Below, piece by piece: positions 31,311 to 41,490 of a DNA stretch of 64,000 bases. Location: the NCBI GenBank assembly GCA_037044905.1, contig JBAOKB010000048.1:1116001-1180000 (forward strand). The letters are read 5' to 3'. The position numbers were made by a program, and so were the translations under genes. The stretch is from Hortaea werneckii (taxonomy: Eukaryota; Ascomycota; Dothideomycetes; Mycosphaerellales; Teratosphaeriaceae). Position 1 is the stretch's first letter. Every line of letters starts with the position of its first letter. The notes beneath the pieces are model-generated. The model was not told the DNA's origin. It saw only the letters and a list, made by a program, of their open reading frames with translations, and made no database searches.

Positions 31311-33608
31311 TTAAGCCTTCCCCTTTCCCTTCGCCTTTCCACCGGTCTTCTTGCCCTTAGACCCAATCTGCGGTTTATCCCCCTTCCCCTTCTTCCACTC
31401 CCGTCCGGACTTCCTCTCATCCTTATCCTGCAACCGCTTCTTCTGCTTATTGCTCAACTTCCCCTCGCCACCCTTCTTCCTCTTCTTCTCCCCCTCGCCC
31501 GCCGCCGGCCCATTCAAAGCCTCAGCCCCGCGCTGCTTAGCCTCGCTTTTCTGCTGCTCGCTCTCGAACCACGTCTTCTTCGGCCGCGCCTTGATCTCGT
31601 CCTCGTACTTCACCACGTTCTCCGCGCGCGTGATCTCGCGTTCCGTGGCCGATAGGGCTTTCTCTTCCTTCTCCTCCTTCAGCACCGCTTCGACTTCCTC
31701 CTCTAGCCCGTCGCACTTCGCTTGCCATGCATCGGCGTCCTTGGGATCCACAGTGCGTTGTCGGATCGTCGCGCCCTTTTGCGCTTTGGCTGCTTTCACC
31801 GCGGCTTTGACGACTTTGCGATCCGGTTCCGCGGCTAATGTACACGAGATACCCTTCCGGCCTGCACGCGCCGTACGGCCCACACGGTGGAGGTATATCT
31901 CGTGGCTTTGCGGCGCTTCGTAGTTGATGACGACTTCGATGCCCTTGATATCGAGACCACGGGACGCGAGGTCCGTGGCGAGAAGGAAGGAGGCGCGGCC
32001 GCTTCGGAAGGCTTCAATGGAGTTGATACGCTGTTCTTGCGTCATGGAGCCGTGGAGTTCGGCGGCCTGAAGGCCGAGTAAGGCGAAGATGATCCGCACG
32101 CGGTGTGCTTCTTTCTTCTGACGGAAGAAGATGATAACGCGCTCTTGGTGGACTTGCATGGCTAAGTGAAGCAGGTAGCCCAGTCGTTTCTCTTCTCGGC
32201 CAGGACGTAATCGTACGAATTCTTGAACTAGACCGGAGGCGGACGACTTCTGCGCATCCACTAAGACTCGGACTGGACGCTGCAGACCAACACGCACGAG
32301 GTCGTCGACTTTGGAGGACATCGTGGCGGAGAAGAGCATGGTCTGTCGCGACTTCGGAATGGTTTTGAGGATTTCGTTAAGCTCATCTGCGAACCCTTCT
32401 TCGAGCATACGATCTGCCTCATCGAGGACGAGAATTTCGAGTTTGTCGGTCTGGAAGGAGGGGCTGTTGCGCATGAAATCGATAAATCGTCCGGGTGTGG
32501 CGACAACGACGTCTGGACGTAGCTTGAGCTCGCGCTCCTGCTCTCGCGGGTTCATACCACCTATGGCGCGCCCAAACGTGATGTCGGTGAAGGCGGCAAG
32601 TTTCTTGCCGACAGTCAAACATTGAAGCGCAAGTTCGCGGGTGGGCATGAGGATGGCAACGCGGGTTGTGGCCACCCGTTTCGGACGGTAGAGCAGACGT
32701 TCCAGAATGGGAATTAGGAAAGCCGCGGTCTTACCAGAACCTGTCACGGCACCGCCAACAATGTCTTTGCCCTCGAGTGCAACGGGCACAGTCTTCAATT
32801 GAATAGGAGTCGGAGTGTTGAATCCGACTTCGGACAGGCCTTTGAGGATGGGCCGGGAGAGGGACATGGAAGTGAACGTCTTATCCGTTGGTCCGTTGGT
32901 GTTTGCTTTTGTTGCTTCTGATTCGGGTGCAAAGAAGGCTCTTTGCTTTTCGAGCTCGATAGCGTCTTCTTGGTCGTCGGATCCTGAATCTGATGCAGCG
33001 TCGTCGGGGTGGGAGACAGGCATGGCAGCATCGTCATCGGTCTCGTCCTCGCCGCCGTCGTGGTCATCATCGTCAGGACGGATTTGCGCGGCACTGACAT
33101 CTTCATCAGATGCGTCGGACCCTGCCTCGCTTGCGTCCTCGGCATCCTCGTCCTCATCCTCACCAACCTCGTCGTCGTCGTCGCCGCTATCCTCATCCGC
33201 TGCACTCTCCCCGTCCTCACCGCTGATTCCGGAAGCGGGCGCTTTAGCACCTTGTCTCCGTGCGACAATGCGATTAATGGCATCTTCATCACCCACCGCA
33301 TTCCCCACGTTCCACCCATCAAAGCCTCCTAAGGCGGCCGTCCGCTCAGAATTGTCAAACTCAAAGTCAGATAGCATATCCTCGTCCTTCTCCCCGCCGT
33401 TCTCGCTGTCATCCTCGCCATCTTCCTGTGCATTTTGACCCTTCTTGCGCTTCTTTACTGAGCCGCCCTTCTTATCCTCACGCTTACGCTTCGTCGACGG
33501 CTGCTGCGCTGTTGCGGCGGGTGCTGGCGTTGAAGTCTCCTCATCCGACACGGCATCGCTGTCGGAGAGGGTCGGAATGAAATCGTCCTCGAGCATCATC
33601 GGCGCCAT
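31311..33608 (-). CDS. DRS1: DEAD-box ATP-dependent RNA helicase Drs1
   Basis: Intronless, 765 residues from the ATG at 33608. The start (MAPMMLEDDFIPTLSDSD) and the very acidic N-terminal third with LGGFDGWNVG and DAINRIVARRQ are typical of Drs1. All helicase motifs are present: Q motif (TFTSMSLSRPILKGL to PTPIQ), I (AVTGSGKT), Ia (PTRELALQ), Ib (TPGR), II (DEAD), III (SAT), V (ATDLASRGLD) and VI (HRVGRTARAGR). The C-terminus is Lys/Gly-rich and basic. Drs1 is a nucleolar helicase needed for 27S pre-rRNA processing and 60S subunit assembly. It is transcribed divergently from the PPR gene. Identification is strong because both the core and the flanks match. Confidence 0.95.
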   Translation of the reverse strand: MAPMMLEDDFIPTLSDSDAVSDEETSTPAPAATAQQPSTKRKREDKKGGSVKKRKKGQNAQEDGEDDSENGGEKDEDMLSDFEFDNSERTAALGGFDGWNVGNAVGDEDAINRIVARRQGAKAPASGISGEDGESAADEDSGDDDDEVGEDEDEDAEDASEAGSDASDEDVSAAQIRPDDDDHDGGEDETDDDAAMPVSHPDDAASDSGSDDQEDAIELEKQRAFFAPESEATKANTNGPTDKTFTSMSLSRPILKGLSEVGFNTPTPIQLKTVPVALEGKDIVGGAVTGSGKTAAFLIPILERLLYRPKRVATTRVAILMPTRELALQCLTVGKKLAAFTDITFGRAIGGMNPREQERELKLRPDVVVATPGRFIDFMRNSPSFQTDKLEILVLDEADRMLEEGFADELNEILKTIPKSRQTMLFSATMSSKVDDLVRVGLQRPVRVLVDAQKSSASGLVQEFVRLRPGREEKRLGYLLHLAMQVHQERVIIFFRQKKEAHRVRIIFALLGLQAAELHGSMTQEQRINSIEAFRSGRASFLLATDLASRGLDIKGIEVVINYEAPQSHEIYLHRVGRTARAGRKGISCTLAAEPDRKVVKAAVKAAKAQKGATIRQRTVDPKDADAWQAKCDGLEEEVEAVLKEEKEEKALSATEREITRAENVVKYEDEIKARPKKTWFESEQQKSEAKQRGAEALNGPAAGEGEKKRKKGGEGKLSNKQKKRLQDKDERKSGREWKKGKGDKPQIGSKGKKTGGKAKGKGKA

Positions 33609-33848
33609 TGTGGTCGATCCGGCCAAGGGCAACAGTATCCTGCTATAACAACCACTGTTAATCTTTCGTCTGGAAAACTTCCAGCCAAGATTTCGAGATG
33701 CGCGACGCGGAATGATTTCCGCTGCAGGGTAGCTCCAAGATCCGAGACTAGCGGAGGCCTCCTTCCCCTTCGGGAAAGAAGTTTTGATGCACCTTGGGAT
33801 CTCGTGCTTGCGGATTGGGAGTTGTCAGGCCTGGCCTGCGCGCGGATT
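33609..33848. promoter_or_regulatory. Divergent promoter DRS1 / PPR gene
   Basis: 240 bases separate the two start codons, so both genes must share this short stretch. No TATA element is obvious on either strand. It couples a nucleolar ribosome-assembly helicase to a mitochondrial RNA protein. Confidence 0.5.
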
Positions 33849-36800
33849 ATGTCTTTACCATACCCGCACATCTGCACGCGATGTGCCTTCCAAGCGCGAC
33901 TCCGCTCACGGCTTCATATGCTGCAGCAAGCCCGCCGGGGCTTCTCACACACCTCGCCTGCGTCCCAATCCGAGTCGCATTCGAGCCTCGGGCGAAGGAG
34001 GGGATACTATGACGAAGAACAGCCAGTTGGGGCTTTGAGCCGCTCGCAGGATACAAGGAGTCGGTATGACGCGGGGGTCGACATTCGAACCTGGCGGCCT
34101 GAAGAGGCTCGGACTCGCTATGGCAGGCGAGACATGCCCTTGACGGGAGGTAGCGGCCGATATTCGCGAGGCAGGCTGGCTCCTGAGCAGCTACTGGAGC
34201 AAGTGGAACGGGGCAGAGAGCCAAGACATTTGCGACAACGAACGCCCGCGGCGCATGATATGGCAAGCCGCAGGCCATCATTAAAGCAAGAGGATGGGGA
34301 TATCCCGGAAAGCCTGCAACAAAGAGTCAACGCCCTCGTACGCTGTGGACCATCGGGAGAGCACGATATCGAGGCATGGCGTATTGTTCAGGACATAATC
34401 AACCACGAGTCTTCCGAGAACGTAAGCAAACTGGGCCTGCATCGCATGTTTAGCAAAACCTACATGGGTCTCAGTGAGCGTCTCACCAAGCAAACTGTCC
34501 ATTTTACACCAGAGGAGCAGAAGGCGAAAGGCCTCCCGTCGCCGACTCTTCTCGTTCAGCTCCTCCATACGTTCCAGCTGGAGGCGCAAGATTTTTACCC
34601 CCGTATGCTCTGGCTCGTGTCTTCCGCCGCCCTTGAAACACCCAAGCTAAGCCTCCGCCGCCAACTTCTGGATGATGCGATGCTCATATGGAATATGGCC
34701 TTCGCTTCGCGTTTAATCCGCCATCGGCAGCTTATCAGTCATCCCCCACGGCCACCAGCAGCGGTCGAAGAGCTCAACTGGTCGTTCCTTCCCGATACCT
34801 CCACTCTGAGAGAGCAACTCACCTCCCGTCTGGCCGCTGCTCCTTCCATGTCCTTCTCTGCGGCCCTCTCCATGTATCTACCTGCCCTTCGATCTAACAA
34901 CACCTACTCCAAACTTACGCAAACCAAGTTCTTCTACGATTGGCCTTCCCCTGCCCTAGTGACCCTGGATCTCCTGCGCACCACGCCTCCTGCGCATGCT
35001 GTAGCGGGCAGAGAAACTATTCCTTACGTGAAGCAGGCTGAGTATGCCCCGTTTGTGGAGCTGGTTGAAGGGTTGCTCGTGACTTTGAAAAAGCCCGGAG
35101 TGGGTATGGCTATGAGGGGGAAATTCGATGATGAACGCACGAAAGGCATATATTTGGGGCTAGCTCATAGGCTAGGCTTGAACCTGCCACCGTGGTTGAG
35201 AGAAGGTGGAAGTGGAGTGGCGCCGCCTTTGCCAGCAAAGAAAGCTGTGAAAGAGAGCACTGAGAGACAACGGAAGGATAACGTGGCGATTTCCGATGAT
35301 GAAGGCGCCACGTCGAGCGTTGCGTCTCAAGAGTCCAAAGCATGGGCAGAGACCGTTCGCAAGTTGGGGGAGTCAGCACAGGGGAAGATACAGCAGCAGT
35401 CTGAGACGTCTACGCCCCTGCAAGCAGAGGATGCAGACCGACAGGAGGAGCAATCCACCTCAACAGCACCACTGAATCCGAGCTCGGATGAATCGCCAAC
35501 AATACAGGAGTCTCCGGATGTCTTAGCTCCACCGCCTCTTGCTCTGAAAACTCCTTTGACTTCCCGCGACAAAGTCACGGCCCGCTTCATAGACCTGCGC
35601 ATGAATCGTCTGGGACAGGCTCAGCAAAAACAACAGCCACGTCTTGCGGAGCACATCAAGGACGAAATTTTCGCTTTTGCCGCCAGCCCTGAGAAGCCGA
35701 GGCTCCCGGACGAGCTTTTCGAGCACCTCATGCTCGCTCTCATGTCACTCGCTCGGCCAAAGCATGCCATCGAGGTTTGGAACCATTTCATACAATCTGG
35801 GCGACAACCGACAGCCAAGACGTACACGGTGATGATGAGAGGCGCACAGCATGCCAGGGATGTGAGCGCCATGGAAGGATTCTGGCAGAAAATGAGAATG
35901 GCTGGTGTGCAGCCGGATGTGAGTGCATGGAGTACGAGGATCTACGGGCTGATAAAGGGGAATAAAGTCAAAACGGGTATGAGGGCTTTGGCAGAGATGA
36001 AAGACGAATGGATCGCAGCAGCGAGGAGGAAGAGATTTGGAGGTGGCAGTTCTTCCACCGCCAGCCAAGACACGAGCAGTGGGAGAGGACGACAACAACA
36101 GACACCGCCAGAATTGAACGCCACAGAAGCCACCAGTATATTTGAGGGTGATGTTGATGATGTGCCAAGACCGAATGTGGTAGTCATGAACGCGGCTATC
36201 TCAGCGCTCGCGGCGAAGAACGATCGACTTATATCAGAGGTTCTACAGTGGGGTCGCACCTTTGGGCTTGAGCCGGATCGAAGGACATACAATGTCCTCC
36301 TAAACGTCAGCATGCGACACGGTCAATCGGACGAAGCTATCGACATCCTCCGTCGCATGAACCAGAAGAACGTCCAAGTCGACAGCCAAACCTGGACCGT
36401 CATCCTCACCGAGCTCTTCCACGATGAAGCCATGAACGACCTCTCCCACGCCGAACAAGAAGACAAAGTCCTCTCCCTCATCACCTCCCTCGAATCCGTC
36501 AGCACCTCTCCCTCCAACGACAACCCCGAAACCGCCCAACCCACCGCCTTCATCGACCAAAAAGGCTACGCCCTCGTCATCGACCGCCTCCTGAAACTCT
36601 ACAACAACGTCCCCGCCGCCAACGCCGTCCTCTCCCACATGCTAAACCGTAACATGCAACCCACCACCCAAATCTACACGATCCTAATGGCCCACTACTT
36701 CCAAATGACGCCTTACCCGGACTTCGCCGCCGTCGAGGCCCTCTGGCATCGGATCCGCGCCGCGGAAGAAGACGCCGGAGGCCGGCTCACCCTCGATGGC

Positions 36801-37130
36801 GTCTTCTACGATCGCATGATCGAGGCCTACGCGACGTACCACTCCTTACTCAACTCGTCCCGTCCCATGATGGAGTTCTACTATCGGCTTGTCGCTTCCG
36901 GCAGGCGCCCTAGCTGGCGTGCGCTTGAGCATCTGGCGCGCTGTCTGGCTGAGCGTGGCGAGTGGGATTTGTTGGTGCAGGTTGTCGATCAGGCTAGGGA
37001 GTGGGTGGTTAGCGAGGATGCTGGCGCAGGTGGAGCGGAAGTTGGTATGCGGCCTAGGGTTTTTGGGCAGAGGGGGTTTTGGGAGTTTGTGAGGGAGACG
37101 GGGGTTTTGAGGCATGAGGAGGTGGTTTGA
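33849..37130 (+). CDS. Mitochondrial pentatricopeptide repeat (PPR) protein
   Basis: Intronless, 1093 residues from the ATG at 33849. The N-terminus (MSLPYPHICTRCAFQARLRS then RLHMLQQARRGFSHTSP) is rich in Arg and Ser with no acid residues, a good mitochondrial presequence with a likely RGF cleavage site. A helical middle (about 160-450) and a disordered acidic linker (about 460-570) follow. PPR-type helical pairs run from about 615 to 1050, clearest in PTAKTYTVMMRGAQHARDVS, GVQPDVSAWSTRIYGLIKGN, GLEPDRRTYNVLLNVSMRHG and NMQPTTQIYTILMAHYFQ. PPR proteins bind organelle RNA and control its processing, stability or translation; which transcript is unknown. Layout resembles the cya-5 type of filamentous fungi, but I do not assign that symbol. 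Confidence 0.88.
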   Translation: MSLPYPHICTRCAFQARLRSRLHMLQQARRGFSHTSPASQSESHSSLGRRRGYYDEEQPVGALSRSQDTRSRYDAGVDIRTWRPEEARTRYGRRDMPLTGGSGRYSRGRLAPEQLLEQVERGREPRHLRQRTPAAHDMASRRPSLKQEDGDIPESLQQRVNALVRCGPSGEHDIEAWRIVQDIINHESSENVSKLGLHRMFSKTYMGLSERLTKQTVHFTPEEQKAKGLPSPTLLVQLLHTFQLEAQDFYPRMLWLVSSAALETPKLSLRRQLLDDAMLIWNMAFASRLIRHRQLISHPPRPPAAVEELNWSFLPDTSTLREQLTSRLAAAPSMSFSAALSMYLPALRSNNTYSKLTQTKFFYDWPSPALVTLDLLRTTPPAHAVAGRETIPYVKQAEYAPFVELVEGLLVTLKKPGVGMAMRGKFDDERTKGIYLGLAHRLGLNLPPWLREGGSGVAPPLPAKKAVKESTERQRKDNVAISDDEGATSSVASQESKAWAETVRKLGESAQGKIQQQSETSTPLQAEDADRQEEQSTSTAPLNPSSDESPTIQESPDVLAPPPLALKTPLTSRDKVTARFIDLRMNRLGQAQQKQQPRLAEHIKDEIFAFAASPEKPRLPDELFEHLMLALMSLARPKHAIEVWNHFIQSGRQPTAKTYTVMMRGAQHARDVSAMEGFWQKMRMAGVQPDVSAWSTRIYGLIKGNKVKTGMRALAEMKDEWIAAARRKRFGGGSSSTASQDTSSGRGRQQQTPPELNATEATSIFEGDVDDVPRPNVVVMNAAISALAAKNDRLISEVLQWGRTFGLEPDRRTYNVLLNVSMRHGQSDEAIDILRRMNQKNVQVDSQTWTVILTELFHDEAMNDLSHAEQEDKVLSLITSLESVSTSPSNDNPETAQPTAFIDQKGYALVIDRLLKLYNNVPAANAVLSHMLNRNMQPTTQIYTILMAHYFQMTPYPDFAAVEALWHRIRAAEEDAGGRLTLDGVFYDRMIEAYATYHSLLNSSRPMMEFYYRLVASGRRPSWRALEHLARCLAERGEWDLLVQVVDQAREWVVSEDAGAGGAEVGMRPRVFGQRGFWEFVRETGVLRHEEVV

Positions 37131-39630
37131 GGACATTGTTTGGGATGAGGATGTTGCGGATTGGGGGAAGATGGAAGCTGGGCTTGCAGTGTTGCACGCT
37201 GACGTCTTCGTCTCTTTGGATACTCATCCAACCCGGGTTATACTTCAGGTACTTCTGATGAAAAATGCCTCCCAACGCAATGCATACCCCCAATGAGTTT
37301 CAGTTCTCATGTAACGCTAAGTACCTTGCTTACAATGCCTAAAGATACCTGTTTTCTTACAGTTCCTCCTTGCGTAGTCCGCCTGGTCATGCGACTGTGT
37401 AAGCTGCAGAGAGAATACTCTAATGACTTCGGTGGCGGATGCGACGACGGCGTGGGAAAGAAGCCTTTTTTCTATAACACTAGACTCCGCTCTAGGGCTA
37501 TCGTAATGAGGACGGGAGTGAGCATGATATTCATATGTAGCATGCGGAAACCAATGGTGATTGCACTTTGGCTGTTAGGCGAAAGAATGAGAAATTCTAT
37601 CTGTGCTTTTTCTCTCCCCCCCACTCCCTCTCTTTTTCCTACTTGACTTGTCCAGTCGATGACCTCCCAGACTGCAAACGGAAACAGTAATGATGGCAGC
37701 TATCGCGCCCCGTCTGACCGCCAGCCGACTATTTTCGCGAACAGACGCATCGGGATATTGCACAAGCGCGCAATGTGCAGACGGAATTTCGGCGGGAATT
37801 TCTACTGACGCATAGCAGAGCACCATTATTCGAGAGAGATGCTCTTTTTCGCTTGCGTGAAGAGGGGAGGGGCCTTGAGACTTCATACAAGCGATGGGGC
37901 AAGGCCCTAACAATGCCCCAACGACCTCTTTTCTTCCTTCCAAACTTTCATTCTGCCACGCGTCGAGCTACTACTATAGTACTCAGACGCGGGAACTGCA
38001 CTTGTCGCAGAAAAGTCTGGGACCCTAATGCGTGAGCGCGGGCAACTCTTCAGTATCTCTCTCTGTGGACCTTGTCGCGACGGGGGCGCTTAAGACGGCG
38101 AAGCCAGCTTTAGCCAGGCAATCGCAGGTGTGGAGACGGAATCTGCAAGCACTTTATCATCATCGAACAGAAAATCCTAAACCAATTTCCTACAGAACAT
38201 TTATTGTGAAAACATTCTATTTTCCTTCCCACGCGCCGGGCCTCTCTTCCTCCACGTCACTACAGGCCAGGGGTAGGATGATCCCGGCTTCGATTCGCTT
38301 AGATCGGGCTGAAGAGAAAGCGTGTTTGGCCAATTACGTTCCTTCATGAGTCCTTAGCTGGAGACTGCATAGACTTGTGAGATCTCGACGCTGATCCGCC
38401 GACTGCCGACTCGGATCTCCGCATTCAAGCTCAGATGTATCCGAACCACCACATCAAGGTCCTCACCCGAGCGCGGACAGTATCGTGGTCCTGTCCCTTT
38501 GGAGACTGTATATATGCACGCGCGCGGTTTGCGCGTGGTGTGCGGCCGAGTGAAACGCGGACGCTGTCTGTCGCGAGCCTTTGCGCATGCCAATCATGCC
38601 AAATGGTTTGCGCACGAATAAGAAATAAACGACGGAGGAATGGGGTGGGTGGTGGGCTTCGGAAGTTGGAAATTTAGAAACGTCAACGGTCGTCTGTATG
38701 CCCAAAGAGGCAAAAGCTCATGTCTCGACTCTCTGTTACAGGAGTCGATCTCGCCGCGTGGAAAGTGATACAGTCAGTGAGTGCCGAGGGCCAGCTCCAT
38801 ACCTGACCAACCATTCACCGTTCGTGGGCTTCACCCTTCCAGCCTTCTCTCTTGCTGCTGAGGAAGTGGAGCCTGCGTTTCTGCGGCGTAAGTGGATAAC
38901 CGCCCGGGCGTTATGCATTGTCTCCAACCGCACTCTATCCTGTCGATCACTAGATTCACTCTGCGCGCCACGCCTTACCTGCACCCGCCAACGCATAATT
39001 CTGCGAACATCTCACTGGATTTTTTTTTTTTTTGTCATCGTCTGAACTTTCATTACTATTATGCATCTCTGGACCTGAATCGCTGCCCCTCTTTCATCAT
39101 TCTGTCCTTCCGCTGCCAACCTGCATCTTCTCCACTCTGTAGCTCCGGGCCAGGCTGGCGAGGACCTGGCCTTATTTTTTCCCCGAACCAATCTTGAAAG
39201 CAGTTGTAGACTCCGCCGACCTAGGCACCTCTCCCCTCCAAATCGTCCCTCTTGATCTCCAGAGCCTAGGAAGAACAAGAGAAAACTACGTCCTTGTCAC
39301 CGTGTGCCACCCTCTCCCCGCCCCGCCCTACGCTGCATTGCCCTGCCCTGCCGTATCACCATCCATCTGCCGCAAACGGCTCTTTATTAAAAGCATCAAT
39401 TACCACGACAAAGTTACGCACGAGCCTGACAGTTCCACCCGCCTAACGGCGTGCGTGCCTCATTTCACACTGCTCCTTCAGAGTGAGACAGTCCGTCTGT
39501 CTCCCCACAGCAGTCTGCGATCCCGCAGTGCCTGTTCCGATAGATCAAACACTGCCTCGTCCGATCAGCCTTGTCGTGCGGGACACCACAGTGCTCTACC
39601 GACAAACGTGCGCGCTCTGGCAAGCAGTCG
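37131..39630. other. 2.5 kb gene-poor region upstream of MIF-domain gene
   Basis: One of the larger gaps in the window. It should contain the 3' UTR of the PPR gene and a long promoter or leader for the next gene. A TATATA string lies at 38509-38514, a T13 run at 39020-39032, and the 39290-39600 part is C/T-rich and open in the downstream frame back to about 39571 without an ATG. No convincing gene was found; a short upstream exon of the next gene is possible. Confidence 0.4.
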
Positions 39631-41490
39631 ATGCCATCACCAAACGCGACCGCTTTCCAGACGAAATCGACCTCGGGCCCGACATTGGCAGGCACTGCGC
39701 TTTCTGCTCGCGATAGCAGAATCGATCTACTATCTCAGCAGCATCGAGACTCGTGGAAGCGCATATCCAATTCCAGTGGGGACGCACCCGCAAATCCGCT
39801 TCTGAGTGGGAGTAAGAGCATCGACGACATCGCGGCGGCTCGCAAGTCCGCGCATATGAGCAGTATGTCTCACCAGTACAACACGGCTGGCAAGCATCGG
39901 TCGCAGTACTATGAAGATCAGTTCCGGTATAAAGATAGCGAGGCTGGCAGTGTGAGGGAGAAGGTCCAGAGAGAAAGTCCGGTAGTCGCGGAATTGAAGA
40001 CGAATGTGATTGTAGGTTGCGAAGATGAGACATGCTGCGCGCGCGGAATTGAGGGTTTGGCTAACCTAAGCTTTCTATACATGCAGATCAAAGATGAATA
40101 CACCCTTGTGACTGACCTCTCTTACCACCTTGCGCAACGCTATACCCGCCCAGACAGCAGTATTATGATCAAAGTCGATCATAGCGCTTGTCTTGCACTA
40201 GGTGGGACTTTCGATCCTTGCTACATTCTTAATGTGACGACTGTCCCTTCGTCAATGGGACCGTCGATCAACAAGCGCAATGCGGCGCTCATACAGAGCT
40301 TTATGGCGGACATTTTGAGCGTGCCCTCAGATCGTGGTATCGTCAAATTCACGCCTATCGAAGAATTCAACTACGCAATGAACGGGACGACAATGCATGC
40401 CGAGATCGAGAGGCTGGAGAAGCATCAGGCTGAGAACGGTGGAGTGGGTAATGCTGTGAGGCGTGCAGTTACCAATGCAAGCCGACGGAGTCTCACTAGC
40501 TCTACCAGCAACGGTGTGCCTCCCAAGCTTGACACGGATGTTAAGACTCCTTCAAGTGGAATAACCCCGAATGGCATCTCCGCATCTGACCACGATGACG
40601 ATGCAAAAAGACAGAAGAGGAAGAGCATGACTACCACGCCACCCCCATCAAGCGCAATACCGAACGTCTTCGAATTAGCCGCCACCGAATCCAACGACCG
40701 GCCATCCACAGCGCACGGAACACCATACGCGGCGGAGAACGGCCTTCGAATGAACGGCATATCGAAAGAGGACCTCGTAGGCAGTGGAGCGCGCGCCCCG
40801 AACGGTCGACCTAAAACCTTCGCCGGATCGTCTGCCAGTCCCGATCACTCCGCACACGATCCAATGCCATCTTCCCACCAATCACAACCACAACGCCCCT
40901 CAACAAGCCACCAAAGGAACTCCAGCTATCGCAAATCCGTCGCAGGCGAAACCGCCTCCTCATCAACCGTCTCCGCAAGACGCTCAGGCAACATCCCCAT
41001 CTCCCCCAAACCCGACCGAACCAGCAAATCCGCCGCTGCCGAACCCCCCTCGATCCGCGACCGAACCAGCAAAGCCCCAACAGAGTCCGGCACCAAGTCC
41101 CCCGGTCCCTCCTCCTCCGCTTCCCCTCTCCCCAAACGCGACACCTACCTCGACAACATCGGCAGCACCAGTGCGACGGACCCTACCACAACTTCTTCCG
41201 CCTCCTCGTCCAAACCGAAAAAGGACATCACCCAACCCATAGACCCTAAACTCGACGCCAAGGCCTCCGAGCGCTCGCGTCAACAATCTCAGCAAGAGAG
41301 TAAAGATACCGCGGCGAATACGGCCAAACGTCGGTCGACGGTGACAGCGACGCCGAAGATCCCGCCGCCGCCGCCCGTGCCGCAGGATAGTAGGAAGAGT
41401 GGCTCGGGAGGGACAGGAGGGAAGGAGCAGCAGCGGGTAGGGAAACGGAAGAGTTTCTTGAGCGCTTTTAGGAGGAGTGCTGCTGCTTAA
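39631..41490 (+). CDS. Disordered protein with internal MIF-like (tautomerase fold) domain
   Basis: Two exons, 39631-40011 and 40087-41490, give 594 residues. The start MPSPNATAFQTKSTSGPTLA is the first in-frame ATG. Residues about 117-235 form a macrophage migration inhibitory factor-like domain: VAELKTNVI|IKDEYTLVTD, LSYHLAQRYTRPDSSIMIKV, ALGGTFDPCYILNVTTV and RNAALIQSFMADILSVPSDR. In MIF the catalytic base is the N-terminal Pro after Met removal; here the domain is internal, and its equivalent position cannot have a free amine. Flanking regions are Ser/Thr/Pro-rich and disordered, with a basic C-terminus (KRKSFLSAFRRSAA). It may be a scaffold or binding module rather than an enzyme. The 75-base intron is in frame and stop-free, so retention would add 25 residues inside the domain. 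Confidence 0.82.
   Translation: MPSPNATAFQTKSTSGPTLAGTALSARDSRIDLLSQQHRDSWKRISNSSGDAPANPLLSGSKSIDDIAAARKSAHMSSMSHQYNTAGKHRSQYYEDQFRYKDSEAGSVREKVQRESPVVAELKTNVIVGCEDETCCARGIEGLANLSFLYMQIKDEYTLVTDLSYHLAQRYTRPDSSIMIKVDHSACLALGGTFDPCYILNVTTVPSSMGPSINKRNAALIQSFMADILSVPSDRGIVKFTPIEEFNYAMNGTTMHAEIERLEKHQAENGGVGNAVRRAVTNASRRSLTSSTSNGVPPKLDTDVKTPSSGITPNGISASDHDDDAKRQKRKSMTTTPPPSSAIPNVFELAATESNDRPSTAHGTPYAAENGLRMNGISKEDLVGSGARAPNGRPKTFAGSSASPDHSAHDPMPSSHQSQPQRPSTSHQRNSSYRKSVAGETASSSTVSARRSGNIPISPKPDRTSKSAAAEPPSIRDRTSKAPTESGTKSPGPSSSASPLPKRDTYLDNIGSTSATDPTTTSSASSSKPKKDITQPIDPKLDAKASERSRQQSQQESKDTAANTAKRRSTVTATPKIPPPPPVPQDSRKSGSGGTGGKEQQRVGKRKSFLSAFRRSAAA
40012..40086 (+). other. In-frame, stop-free 75-base intron in MIF-domain gene
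   Basis: Starts GTAGGT, contains GGCTAACCTAAG as branch site and ends ATGCAG. Length is a multiple of three and no stop codon is present, so both spliced and retained forms keep the frame. The retained peptide (GCEDETCCARGIEG and onward) would sit in the first strand-helix loop of the domain. Confidence 0.65.

Noticed and set aside
32815..33438. 207-codon Ser-rich frame opposite DRS1
   Set aside because: Antisense of the Asp/Glu-rich DRS1 N-terminus; Ser codons come from complementing GAC/GAT/GAG runs.
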